Assembly (NCBI GenBank): GCA_030560485.1
Contig: JAKTTS010000208.1
Span: 1 to 25,188 of the forward strand
Direction of reading: 5' to 3'
DNA: 25,188 nucleotides
DNA from: Ascoidea tarda (nom. inval.)
Lineage: Eukaryota > Ascomycota > Saccharomycetes > Ascoideales > Ascoideaceae
Shown: piece by piece, positions 1 through 8,557 of the stretch
Layout: each line of letters begins with the position of its first letter
Numbering within the stretch: position 1 is the first letter of the stretch
Program-made: the position numbers and the translations under genes
Notes under the pieces: generated by a model
Told to the model about the DNA's origin: nothing
The model's input: the letters and a program-made list of their open reading frames with translations, nothing else
The model's database searches: none

Positions 1-301
1 AGTGATATTCCGAAAATGTGGGTGGGAAGAGCTCAGTGTGTTGAGATTATGGAAATGAAAATAAGATACTGATTTGGGAATGTGTATTTGATAATGTCAA
101 ATATATATGTATATATATAAAGATATAGATATTCAAAGAAAAACATGTACTCACCAACTATGATATAGTATATTAGAGCAAGTGAATTATAATAAATATA
201 CAGCTTCATTAATAAGTTGTTTTTTTTGTAATCTTTTCCTTTTCATTTTTTACTTGTTCCAATGTTTTGGAATTTATATATTTAATAAAAAACTAAAATA
301 A
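1..301. other. Intergenic, 3' side of the oxidase-like gene
   Basis: A/T-rich sequence with a TATA-type run near 100-120. I see no coding signal, RNA gene or repeat of note. It holds the 3' flank of the minus-strand gene that ends at 302. Confidence 0.6.
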
Positions 302-2101
302 TCATGGCAAAGAAAACTCTGCATCTTTAAAGTACTCTTTGGCAATCAAAGCAGCGATGTTTGCACCACTTAAAGCAGAAGTCTCAAGAGTGCTAACAAG
401 ACTTTCCATTGAATTTAAGTAGTATAAATTTTTATTAAATTTATTTTGGAAATCATCAAGTTTTTGAATTGGATTTAGAATTGGAAAAGCCTTCCAATGT
501 TTCGAGTAATAAAAATTAATATTGTTAATGTTTCTTGGGAAAAACAAAGGTAAAAGTTGAAATTTTGAAATGTAGTTTGGTGAAAATACTTTGTAAATAT
601 ATTCTTCAGTTGCTGGAATATATTTGAGAATTTGGATTGAATAAAATTCAAATCCAATTGCTTCATCGTCGAAATCTTCCTTATTTTGATAGTAATCTTC
701 ATCAGTTGGAAAACTTGGAATTGATAAAATAGTTGTGGGTATTTGAAAATCTCTTCTGTTAATCAAACCAAAAAATCTTGGATTATTTGGGGCTGACCTC
801 TTTGAACTGAAAATAGTAACAAATAAATCTTTAAATTCAACGTATTGATGGTCTGGATAAAAATTTTGAATAAAATTGGAATTAAATGTTCCATCATCTT
901 CAAATTCCAAGTATTCTAAAGGAGAAGCAATAATAACTTTATCAAAAACTTCATTTTGAATTTTGTTAATGGAATTATTTAAATAAGTCAATTTCAACTT
1001 ATTATTTGGTAAAGAAATGTTTTGATAAAGGTTTTCAATGTTTAAGACCTTAGTATCTAGAAATAAATCAGAAGTAGAATTTTGAATAAACTTTTCAAAG
1101 ATTAGGTTATTACCATCAGTTACATGATAGATTTTATTGGCAGTTAAGGGAGATAAGCTGACTAATCCAACAAATGAATGAATTTGATTAATGTTTTGAG
1201 CATAATTGCTTCTAATTACTGATTGACAGAATTGGAGTAAAAAATTTGAATTATCAATTTTTTTATAATTTTTCAAATAATCCAAAGTTGTTAAATTAGT
1301 TAGTTCAATAAAATTTGTTGAATTTTTATCAATAACATGATTCAAATTATTAAAGGGAAATCCTGATTTATAAAAATAATCTAGGAATTTTGAAATGACA
1401 TCACTGAGCAAATATTTTAATTGAATATAAGAAAATAGGCCGAATTTTCTTAAAAACTTTATACTGTTATAAAATTGGTTAGTTGAAGAATATTCCAAGT
1501 AGACAAACTTTTCAGGATCTGATGAATTGAAAATTCCGAAAGAGTGATCAATTTTTGAATTATCCTCATCGATTGAAGCAGCTGTTGATAAATTGAAGAT
1601 TTTAATTCCATTTGACAAAATCAAATTATCATTAGTGAAGATAGCCCCACCAATATCAACGGGGATATCATTAATAATATCCAAGTCCTTGTCGATATAT
1701 GTGTAGTTGATTTTGAAGGCTCTGCCTCCAACATAATCATTTTTTTCAAAAATTTTAATATTATATGACAAGTGTTTTAAATGGGTTGAGGAATTTGTAG
1801 AATTTGTGGAATTTGTAGCATTTAAATTTAATTCTGACAAGAATTTGTTTAAATAGTAAGCAGTTGATGAACCAGCAGCACCTGAACCAATAATTGCAAT
1901 ATTAATTGAGGGATTTGTTGAATTTATTTGGTGCTTTGAATTAATACCAAAATTTTCATAGTTTAAATTAAATAAATCTTGATGGAAATTTGTGTTTTGA
2001 ATGGAGGAAAGTTTTGAATTTTGAGTATTGTGTCCAAAAGAAAAATTAAACAAAAATAGAAGTATTATTGAAAAATTAGACAAGAAACTAAGTAAATTCA
2101 T
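302..2101 (-). CDS. Prenylcysteine oxidase/lyase-like FAD protein, secretory
   Basis: Predicted 599 aa. The first ATG (2099-2101) begins a hydrophobic signal peptide of about 23 residues (MNLLSFLSNF...FSFG); a longer reading would need a TTG start. A Rossmann FAD motif, IAIIGSGAAGSS, lies near residues 68-80, followed by an acidic strand end (IFEKNDYVGGRA), as in flavin amine-oxidase folds. The stretch IHSFVGLVSLSP, then a conserved DGNN segment, matches the prenylcysteine lyase domain of PCYOX1-type enzymes. Those enzymes cleave farnesyl- or geranylgeranyl-cysteine released from degraded prenylated proteins, in lysosome or vacuole. Many N-x-S/T sites, including an (NST)n stretch at about residues 96-105, suit a glycosylated luminal protein. 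The family call is firm; the substrate is inferred. The gene diverges from the glutaredoxin-like gene across 781 bp. Confidence 0.85.
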   Translation of the reverse strand: MNLLSFLSNFSIILLFLFNFSFGHNTQNSKLSSIQNTNFHQDLFNLNYENFGINSKHQINSTNPSINIAIIGSGAAGSSTAYYLNKFLSELNLNATNSTNSTNSSTHLKHLSYNIKIFEKNDYVGGRAFKINYTYIDKDLDIINDIPVDIGGAIFTNDNLILSNGIKIFNLSTAASIDEDNSKIDHSFGIFNSSDPEKFVYLEYSSTNQFYNSIKFLRKFGLFSYIQLKYLLSDVISKFLDYFYKSGFPFNNLNHVIDKNSTNFIELTNLTTLDYLKNYKKIDNSNFLLQFCQSVIRSNYAQNINQIHSFVGLVSLSPLTANKIYHVTDGNNLIFEKFIQNSTSDLFLDTKVLNIENLYQNISLPNNKLKLTYLNNSINKIQNEVFDKVIIASPLEYLEFEDDGTFNSNFIQNFYPDHQYVEFKDLFVTIFSSKRSAPNNPRFFGLINRRDFQIPTTILSIPSFPTDEDYYQNKEDFDDEAIGFEFYSIQILKYIPATEEYIYKVFSPNYISKFQLLPLFFPRNINNINFYYSKHWKAFPILNPIQKLDDFQNKFNKNLYYLNSMESLVSTLETSALSGANIAALIAKEYFKDAEFSLP

Positions 2102-2882
2102 TGTGATTAAAGTAATAAATAGCTTGATTTTAATAAAAGTATGAATCAATTATGAGTAATTCAAGATAAACAACAGAAGAAAACACACTCAATAATAGTT
2201 GTCTTCAAAATTGGATATCAATGATTTAAAGTTAACTTTCTTGCTCTAAACTAGCAGAAGTTTGCTAATGGAATCCACCAAAGTAATCCCTTAATATCAA
2301 TCTTGAGTAAAGAAAGAAGTAAAAGCAGAAGTTAAAACAGAAATTATGATAATATATTGGAAGAAATTTCCAAAAAGAAATATGATAGCAGAAGGAATCC
2401 ATCAATAATCAACAGTGGAGCTTCAACAAAGGAAGTAACCCCCTCACTTTCATTCCACTTTACGTTGCAACTAGCAATGATTTTCCAGGAAAAATAGTAC
2501 CAACTATGGTTTGAACAACACCCAAAGCCACTGAACACCAACTATCGAAGGTTCCAGCTCAATCAGCAGCATTTTTACCAATTTTTTACTCACAGGCAGC
2601 AAAAGCAGCAAGTTGCACGTGAAAGCACGTGTTTGGAAAAGGTGCGTGTGAAAGTGCGTCTCAATCATAAAATGCATATATACGCAAAACCATGTGTGGA
2701 TTGCATATTACAATACTTGCATGTGTATTTGCAATATGTAACTAAATGTGCAGTAGAGTGAGTCTATATGCGTCTTCTAAAAACGATATCTCACCGCGAG
2801 GCGCACCCAAAAAGAAAAGAAGAAATCGAGCCGAAAGAAAGAAGCCTTTTCTTCCAATCACACACCTCCACCAGATTTCTCG
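2102..2882. promoter_or_regulatory. Divergent promoter region
   Basis: This 781-bp spacer separates two divergently transcribed genes. Its right half (about 2560-2870) is clearly GC-richer than the flanking coding sequence and carries two CACGTG sites plus GCGTGTG-type words. Short open stretches between 2330 and 2540 look faintly coding-like in more than one frame, but none has a credible start or a recognisable family. Confidence 0.5.
2616..2631. promoter_or_regulatory. Tandem CACGTG E-boxes
   Basis: Two GCACGTG words, with CACGTG at 2616-2621 and 2626-2631, repeat at a 10-bp spacing (one helical turn), 252 bp upstream of the glutaredoxin-like start. CACGTG is the palindromic site of bHLH factors such as Cbf1 and Pho4 in yeasts. 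The factor is inferred. Confidence 0.55.
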
Positions 2883-3369
2883 ATGATATCGAAGATTGCT
2901 GCTCAACGATTACTTGCTCGCAACACTTTTGGCTCTTTGTTGAATAGCCCAAGAAAGAGCTTTCTCGGATTTTCCTCAGCTTCCGTTGCTGACAACACAG
3001 ATGATGCCAGGCTTGTTAGTTTGAATTTATTCACCAAGAACGATTGTAGTCTATGTGAAAAAGCAAAGTTTGTTTTGAAAACCATTGAAGCTGACAATAT
3101 AAAAGATAAAATACTCGGTGACAAAAATATTGAAATCAATTATATTGATATCACAAAAGAAGAGAACAAAAAATGGTTTGACGCCTATGTAAGTATTAAC
3201 TTTTTTTTTTGCTGATTGTTGGACCTGTTTTACTAATACTCAATTTAATTATTTCTAGTGTTTTGATATTCCAGTATTACATGTGGATAATTCTCTTAAA
3301 ACCAAGTCTACAAAATTTATGCATCAGTTAGACTATAATGAAGTAATAAAATCAATTAATGAAATTTGA
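2883..3369 (+). CDS. Glutaredoxin-like mitochondrial protein (YDR286C/C5orf63 type), spliced
   Basis: Two exons, 2883-3188 and 3259-3369, join in phase 0 to give 138 aa. The N-terminus (MISKIAAQRLLARNTFGS) is basic, hydroxylated and free of acids, as in a mitochondrial presequence. The core opens with LNLFTKNDCSLCEKA, a thioredoxin-fold strand with a CxxC pair at Cys55 and Cys58. Exon 2 supplies CFDIPVLHVD, with the cis-proline (Pro107) that completes a glutaredoxin site. Without splicing the protein would stop just after exon 1 and lack that proline, so the intron is well supported. Family members are small glutaredoxin-like proteins of uncertain substrate; YDR286C is about 114 aa. A redox role in mitochondria is inferred. 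Confidence 0.87.
3189..3258 (+). other. Spliceosomal intron of the glutaredoxin-like gene
   Basis: A 70-nt intron with 5' GTAAGT, branch-like TACTAAT about 3231-3237 and 3' TTTCTAG. It lies in phase 0 between Tyr102 and Cys103 and is supported by the homology that resumes in exon 2. Confidence 0.88.
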
Positions 3370-3499
3370 AATTAATAGAAATTTGAAACCAATGAATATA
3401 TTCAGTTTTGAAACCCCCTCCCCCTGTTCATAAATAATAATATATAATAATAAATAATTGGAAATATAAATGTTGAAAACTCATAAAAAAATGCATTTT

Positions 3500-4699
3500 T
3501 TAATCAAATATATTTCTGTTGTCCTCGATGTAATCAATCAATTTTTCTCTTTCCTTCTCGGTTCCATGATAATAGATTCTGTCAAATTCATCTATTAACT
3601 TATTCTGTTCACTTATTGTTGGAATACTTCTATTATGAAACTCTTTGTTATATTTTCTCAATTTCAATATTTTAGCAGCATTAATATGTCCTATTAAATT
3701 TTGAAGTTTATCGTGAAACACTCCACAAGCATTGCATAATTTTCGTTGACCATCTGGGCCACTTCTCCATTCTGGGGTTGATTTTATATTACATTGAACA
3801 CAATATAATCCTTTATATATATCTGATACTCGTCCACAAATGGGCAATGATCTAGTGGCTCGATGAGTTCGAATATTTCTCTGTTTTCTTCTTTTGTTAA
3901 TTCTATAATTTGATGGATTGTATGGTGGAATTACTTTTGCTGATTCATCTTTTTTAAATGAAGCAGCTATCGATATTTTTGATATCAAATCTATTTCTGA
4001 ATATTTTAATGACTCATTTGAGGGATAATATGTTTGAGTTGTGTTAGTTAATCTATTTCTGGGAAATGGGACAGTTATTGGTATACTTGATGTTGAATTT
4101 ACATTTATATTATTTGTTAACAAAGGTGAATCATTTTTAGAAATAACAAAATTTTCCAATTTATAATTTTCCAAAGGAATAGGAGATTTGTTACTAATAC
4201 CCCAGTATAAATGATTCATATGCTGGTTTTTAAAATTGCCTTTTGAACAATTTGAAACTAAAAAATATCTATGGTTGTATGGATCATAGCTCATATGATT
4301 AATACAGTATTCATTTTCAGGGATATTATACCCCAAATCATTGTTATGGCTCCTATTGTTGCTATGATTCTCATTTAAATTTAAATTATTATTAAAATAT
4401 AAATTAACATCATTGTCATTATATCTATCGTTAAAATCAGGATGATATATGTTATAATTACCATTCAAATAAAAATTCCTAGCTTCAGCATTTTTATTTC
4501 CATTGTCATTTTTGTGAAAAACAATTGGATTTTCTTGAGTTTTAAAGCAATGATTCAAAGAATTTTGAGCACTTCTTGGGACTTTGGTTCCTCGGTTATT
4601 ATTACTATTGCAATTATTATTAAAACTGGCTTCTATTGAGTTGTATTTATGAAAATGTTCTTGATTGGCAGTCAAATCAGCTTGAGACGGAAAATTCAT
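3500..4699 (-). CDS. GATA-type zinc-finger transcription factor
   Basis: Predicted 399 aa from an ATG at 4697-4699. One GATA finger lies near the C-terminus: Cys300-x2-Cys303-x18-Cys322-x2-Cys325, with the diagnostic STPEWRSGPDGQRKLCNACG. The 18-residue loop is the WC-2/Gat2/Ash1-like form rather than the 17-residue animal GATA form. A basic stretch (NKRRKQRNIRTHR, about 268-280) precedes the finger and could contact DNA or act as a nuclear signal. The first 250 residues are disordered and rich in Asn, Tyr and His. The finger binds GATA-type sites; whether the role is nitrogen, mating or morphology control cannot be told, because the rest is not conserved. The gene is convergent with the glutaredoxin-like gene, 130 bp apart. 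Confidence 0.9.
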   Translation of the reverse strand: MNFPSQADLTANQEHFHKYNSIEASFNNNCNSNNNRGTKVPRSAQNSLNHCFKTQENPIVFHKNDNGNKNAEARNFYLNGNYNIYHPDFNDRYNDNDVNLYFNNNLNLNENHSNNRSHNNDLGYNIPENEYCINHMSYDPYNHRYFLVSNCSKGNFKNQHMNHLYWGISNKSPIPLENYKLENFVISKNDSPLLTNNINVNSTSSIPITVPFPRNRLTNTTQTYYPSNESLKYSEIDLISKISIAASFKKDESAKVIPPYNPSNYRINKRRKQRNIRTHRATRSLPICGRVSDIYKGLYCVQCNIKSTPEWRSGPDGQRKLCNACGVFHDKLQNLIGHINAAKILKLRKYNKEFHNRSIPTISEQNKLIDEFDRIYYHGTEKEREKLIDYIEDNRNIFD

Positions 4700-4797
4700 C
4701 CTTTTTATATTTTATTTTTATGCTGAGAAGTTTGTTTTTATGTTACCCAAATTATTAATTTTTTAATAAAGTACAATTTTACTTATGTTAAATAAAA

Positions 4798-4885
4798 AAA
4801 AATGAAAAAATGAAATGAATAAATATAAATAAATACAAATGGATATGAATAGATAAATGAATAGATAAATGAATAAACAAATAAA
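4798..4885. repeat. Imperfect AATR/GATA-like microsatellite
   Basis: Words such as AAATGAAT, AAATAAAT and ATAGATAAATGAATAGATA recur in near-tandem with a 4-nt sub-period. It lies 100-190 bp upstream of the GATA-factor start, so it sits in that gene's promoter. Confidence 0.6.
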
Positions 4886-5296
4886 GATGATGTGAATTAA
4901 AATAAATTTTTAATATAATTTTTTTTTTTGGGGACTCAAACTATAATGGTGAATTTTTGTGTAATTTTGCTTAATTTTATGTTTTTTTTACAAAACAAAC
5001 TAAATATTGTTCAAAGATAAAAATTAATATATACCAATTTTTGACATTTGTTACTTCTTAAATATATTTGGCTTATGAGCAAACTAAAATTTTTTTCTTA
5101 TTACTTTTTAACTCATTAAAAAACAATGTGATAGAAAATTGCTGCAAATTTGTTCAATTATATTTATGGCCATCTAGATTGGACTTTAATGCATGTTAAA
5201 GTTCATGATTAAAAGTCGATATGTCATTTTTAAATTTGTTTTTGATTTGATTCGTATTTCAAATATTCTTCATTTAATAGTTATGAAAATGTGCTA

Positions 5297-5669
5297 ATGG
5301 CTTTCAGTGACTTAATAAGAAATGTTATGATATTAAAAAGCTTCGATGCTAGAAGATGTGCAATCTCGAAGATTAATCCACAAGTGGACTATATTCAAAA
5401 CCCAGTAAAAGAAATAATGTTGTAAGCTTATTCTTGTAGCAACCAATGACAATAGCTATTTAATGCTCATAGATATGTGCGTGAATTTTGAAAACTACTT
5501 GTTTGGTGTTCTATCTTATTGCAGTCCAAAAGAAATGCACAGCAGTAAAGATGATATCAAAGAAACTCAATTAGATAACAAGAGATTACTGAAAAGTTTA
5601 AAAAAGTATAATATTGCTATGAGTAGATTAGTAATATTGAATTTATATAGTTGTATGAATAATTTATAA
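5297..5669 (+). pseudogene. Two adjacent short open frames; possible gene remnant
   Basis: An ATG at 5297 opens 42 codons ending at 5425 (MAFSDLIRNVMILKSFDARR...). A second frame is open from 5418, with an ATG at 5463, and runs to 5669 (68 codons from that ATG; includes DMCVNFENYLFG and KSLKKYNIAMSRLV). The two differ in frame and overlap at their ends. I recognise no family. Both have mixed amino-acid composition rather than simple-sequence bias, so a decayed small gene is possible, but chance ORFs are equally likely. A GTAAGC word at 5422 and AGs downstream did not give a frame-consistent intron. Confidence 0.2.
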
Positions 5670-5842
5670 ATATGGTTTGAGAGGTCAATTGAAGAGAAAT
5701 TTGAACTTTAATTAAAAACTCAATTCGAAAAACCATTTGAAAAATATTTTAAAAATTATTATAAAAAGTATTATAAAAAATAACTTAAAAATCTCTTTGG
5801 AACCCGAATACTTGGCTGTGATTTTGTTCAATCTTCTTAAAG

Positions 5843-7021
5843 TTAATTATTGGATGGGATTAGTGGTTTGCGCTCTTTACTTTTTCTGATCAATTCCTTA
5901 TAAAATGAGTTTAGGTCATTAAAATTCCAGTAGATTTCAATTGATTCAAATAATTTCAAGCCTTTTGTTGTGGTGCCTTTATATCCGTCTAATTGATTCC
6001 AATTTAATTTTATAGAGCCCTTAATTTTATTTGATTTGATTAAATCCTCATCAAAATTCCACAAATTTTTACTTGCATCATAAAATGATTCAAAAAAAGT
6101 ATTGAACCAAAAGAAAGTTGAACTTGTTAGTAGTTTCCTTTTATTGAAACTAAATTTTTGCTCAAGTGATAATCTAATATCGGGACCAATTTTTCTGATA
6201 AATTTTGAATTTGTATTTTTAATATTTTTATTTTTTTTAAATAGTAACGAATAAGTTACAAAATCATTTGATTTATGTATAATATCCTCTCCATTATTAA
6301 AAGTATATAACTTTTTATAATCATTTGTATTTTTGAGATCATAATCATAGATTGATATATCAATTTCATAATAAGGTTTTATTATTCTGATATATTCAAT
6401 ATTACATTTGAAATAGATTGGATTATAAAATGGTATATAATCAGGTAAAGAAGATGATTTTACATAATTATAATAATATTTTATATATCTTTTTTGAGAT
6501 AAAATTGATACACCATCACCAAAGCCAGATCTCATTCTCTTTTGAGTAAATAGATTTAAGGAATTTGAATAAGAAAAATTATGATTTGATATTAAAAAAC
6601 AAGATACTATTGTGCCGGTTCTGCCTTTACCTGCTTTACAATGAATCAATATGATATTTTTATCATTTTTGTTTAAAAATTTTTTAACCGATTGAACTAT
6701 TTTTGGTAATAAATGAAAAGGGGGTGGTTGGTGATCAGCAAAGGGAAAATGTAAAACTTTATTATTAACATCAATGTCATTATAACCAGGATTTTCACCT
6801 CTTAAGTTGATGATCAACCAATTATTTTGATAGTGACATTTTAGGAACCTGACTATATCATGGATTGAATTTCTGTAGAGCAAATTTGGATAATTATTAA
6901 CAGGACCCGAGCAAACAAGTATTTTGGACGTAACGTAGGTCAAGTCAATATTAAGATCCAATTCTTTATCATAAAAGGGTTTTTGAGAACCGAATACAAC
7001 ACTCTTTAAAACTGATGACAT
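5843..7021 (-). CDS. TEP1: PTEN-like phosphatase Tep1
   Basis: Predicted 392 aa. The P-loop HCKAGKGRTG (residues 127-136) is identical to that of PTEN, with catalytic Cys128 and Arg134; its two lysines are the hallmark of 3-phosphoinositide specificity. The N-terminus carries DLTYVTSKILVCSGP, the counterpart of PTEN's DLTYIYPNIIAMGFP, and the WPD-type loop reads FPFADHQPPPF with Asp96. A beta-rich C2-like half follows (about 200-375). Family knowledge: Tep1 dephosphorylates PtdIns(3,4,5)P3, and in yeasts it is linked to sporulation and wortmannin response. The length is slightly below S. cerevisiae Tep1 (434 aa), with a short C-terminal tail. The start is an ATG at 7019-7021. The gene diverges from RUB1. 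Confidence 0.93.
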   Translation of the reverse strand: MSSVLKSVVFGSQKPFYDKELDLNIDLTYVTSKILVCSGPVNNYPNLLYRNSIHDIVRFLKCHYQNNWLIINLRGENPGYNDIDVNNKVLHFPFADHQPPPFHLLPKIVQSVKKFLNKNDKNIILIHCKAGKGRTGTIVSCFLISNHNFSYSNSLNLFTQKRMRSGFGDGVSILSQKRYIKYYYNYVKSSSLPDYIPFYNPIYFKCNIEYIRIIKPYYEIDISIYDYDLKNTNDYKKLYTFNNGEDIIHKSNDFVTYSLLFKKNKNIKNTNSKFIRKIGPDIRLSLEQKFSFNKRKLLTSSTFFWFNTFFESFYDASKNLWNFDEDLIKSNKIKGSIKLNWNQLDGYKGTTTKGLKLFESIEIYWNFNDLNSFYKELIRKSKERKPLIPSNN

Positions 7022-7775
7022 TACTTCGCCTATAATTAATTTGTTTTCCTACTTTGTTTAGTTTTTCCAGTTTTATTTTATTTTTGGGTTTCCAGTTTTT
7101 GGTTTCTTCCTTATTTTTTTTTTTTCTTGAAATGCTTTATTCAGATCTTAAATTTCTTTTCTATCTCCGGTATCTCATATACCCTCTGTACTTAGATTTC
7201 TTTTGAGTGAATTGAGTTTACTTTTAAGCTATTACTTATTGAAAGTCTATTTGAGCAAGGCTATGAGGGAAAAAGTGAGTGCACTTGTACTAATTTTTGG
7301 AAGTCCAAAATAAAATACTTGAAGGAAAAGCAATGATTAGGGTTAGCAAAAATAACAAAGTCAAGAGGATGTCTGACAGCCACTAAAGATAATGAAAAAC
7401 TGAAATAGTTTGAGTAGATCCAGATTGTTTGAGCCCAATCTAAGTTGACTTATCAAAACCGTAGCATCTTGAAAAAGAATTCAGAATCTTGCAAACTTCG
7501 AAGTCGCTTGGAGACAAAAGGCTCTCCAAATTCTAGTGCTTTTTGTGGTTATACCAGTAGGGCTCTAAGAGATGATAGCAGGGCTTTGACAATAGGGCAC
7601 TGTTGATAGGGCTCTAAAAACTCTAAGACAGAACAGGGACGTTTTTTTGTTTCCTTCCTTCTTTGGTTTTGGTTCAGCAGAAGTATTTCCAACAGATTGT
7701 TGAGGAAGTTCAGAGCAAATTCCAGAAAGGGTGCTTATAGCAAGAATCAAAGATACAGAATAGTGGGCTTGAACG
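7022..7775. promoter_or_regulatory. Divergent promoter region TEP1/RUB1
   Basis: A 754-bp spacer. The TEP1-proximal part is T-rich. The RUB1-proximal part (about 7440-7760) is GC-richer and contains three imperfect copies of AGGGCTCTAA or AGGGC near 7559-7617. I see no tRNA or snoRNA with convincing boxes. Short antisense open frames here start at TTG and overlap RUB1, so they are not called. Confidence 0.5.
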
Positions 7776-8341
7776 ATGTTGATAACCGTTAAGGTGAGTT
7801 GGTGTGTGCTTTTTCTTATTTTCTTTTGATCCCAGAACTAACATTTTGCCTGGTATCTCAATTTGCATCATCTTTGGTATCTGTGTAGACATTGACTGGA
7901 AAAGAAGTAAGTTTATTGACTGACTAAGATTCTTCTGATTGCAGTATAGTGAACATTCAAACTAATTCTATTTGCTTTGCATTTCTCGTCTCCTTCAACT
8001 AGATCAAAATTAGAGTTGAGCCAACTGAGTCGGTGGTTACTGTTAAGGAGTATATTGAAGAAAAAGAAGGCATTTCTCCATCTCAACAACGTTTGATTTA
8101 TGAAGGCAGAAAACTGTATGTTATTGTGTCTCTTAACAGTCGATCTATATGATGGCTACTATCTCGATCCGATTTACTAACTGGTTTGCTCACCAATTAT
8201 CTTTCCTATTCATTCTTTATTTTTTCCCCTTCTGTTGTTTTTTGTGATATGTGCAGCGATGATAACAAATCCCTAGAGGAGTGCAATGTTAGAGAAAGTG
8301 CCTGTCTCCATCTCGTCTTGACTTTACGTGGCGGTTGCTGA
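7776..8341 (+). CDS. RUB1: Ubiquitin-like modifier Rub1 (NEDD8), four exons
   Basis: Exons 7776-7793, 7889-7906, 8003-8115 and 8257-8341 give exactly 77 aa, the length of S. cerevisiae Rub1. The product starts MLITVKTLTGKEIKIRV, continues with EEKEGISPSQQRLIYEGRKL (the ubiquitin-fold core) and ends LTLRGGC. Thr72 in place of ubiquitin's Arg72 marks it as Rub1/NEDD8, because that position sets E1 choice. Gly76 is the conjugated residue, and a single Cys77 must be removed by a processing protease. Rub1 is attached to cullins and activates SCF-type ubiquitin ligases. Each exon junction restores the ubiquitin-like frame, which makes the model secure. Exon GC content is well above that of TEP1 or THG1. 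The next gene, THG1, starts 216 bp downstream on the same strand. Confidence 0.95.
7794..7888 (+). other. RUB1 intron 1
   Basis: A 95-nt intron with 5' GTGAGT, branch AACTAAC at 7836-7842 and 3' GTGTAG. Phase 0 after Lys6. No other AG lies between branch site and acceptor. Confidence 0.92.
7907..8002 (+). other. RUB1 intron 2
   Basis: A 96-nt intron with 5' GTAAGT, branch-like ACTAAT about 7961-7966 and 3' CAACTAG. Phase 0 after Glu12. Together with intron 1 it isolates an 18-nt exon coding TLTGKE. Confidence 0.92.
8116..8256 (+). other. RUB1 intron 3
   Basis: A 141-nt intron with 5' GTATGT (the commonest yeast form), perfect TACTAAC at 8175-8181 and 3' GTGCAG. It interrupts the codon for Leu50 in phase 2. 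No AG lies in the 75 nt between branch and acceptor. Confidence 0.94.
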
Positions 8342-8410
8342 TTCTGCTGGTGCTGGTTCTTTCGGTAGAAACAACTCTATCTATCTTCTTTTTGGAAGGA
8401 GGACTGTGGT

Positions 8411-8416
8411 CACGTG
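8411..8416. promoter_or_regulatory. CACGTG E-box between RUB1 and THG1
   Basis: A palindromic CACGTG, 141 bp upstream of the THG1 ATG and 70 bp after the RUB1 stop. It matches the bHLH (Cbf1-like) site seen upstream of three other genes in this window. Confidence 0.5.
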
Positions 8417-8557
8417 GGCTGTTTTCTGTTTTCACTTCACACTTTTTGTAGTTTTATGTGAGAAACATCATTTACAATTTTTACGCCTAAGTATCATTTT
8501 CGTTTTATCTTCAAACTATTGTCTAATAAATAATTGAACTATTGTTTTCTTTGAGAC

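Larger units (their letters stand above)
4700..5842. other. Intergenic region with microsatellites and weak ORFs
   Basis: The 1.14-kb stretch upstream of the GATA gene is strongly A/T-rich. Positions 4798-4885 hold an imperfect ATGAATAGATAA / AAATGAAT tetranucleotide-type microsatellite, and 4920-4930 holds a T run. Between 5297 and 5669 two short open frames are described separately. Positions 5730-5800 are A/T simple sequence. I see no RNA gene. Confidence 0.5.

Noticed and set aside
2344-2541. Minus-strand 65-codon open frame
   Set aside because: It begins at TTG, sits in a divergent promoter and resembles no family.
5422-5472. Intron joining the two short frames at 5297-5669
   Set aside because: None of the available AGs restores a shared frame, and no branch site is present.
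7440-7640. C/D-box snoRNA near the AGATGATAG word
   Set aside because: No D box (CTGA) or terminal stem at the expected distance.
7565-7892. Two minus-strand open frames overlapping the RUB1 5' end
   Set aside because: They lie antisense to verified RUB1 exons and introns, with no recognisable product.
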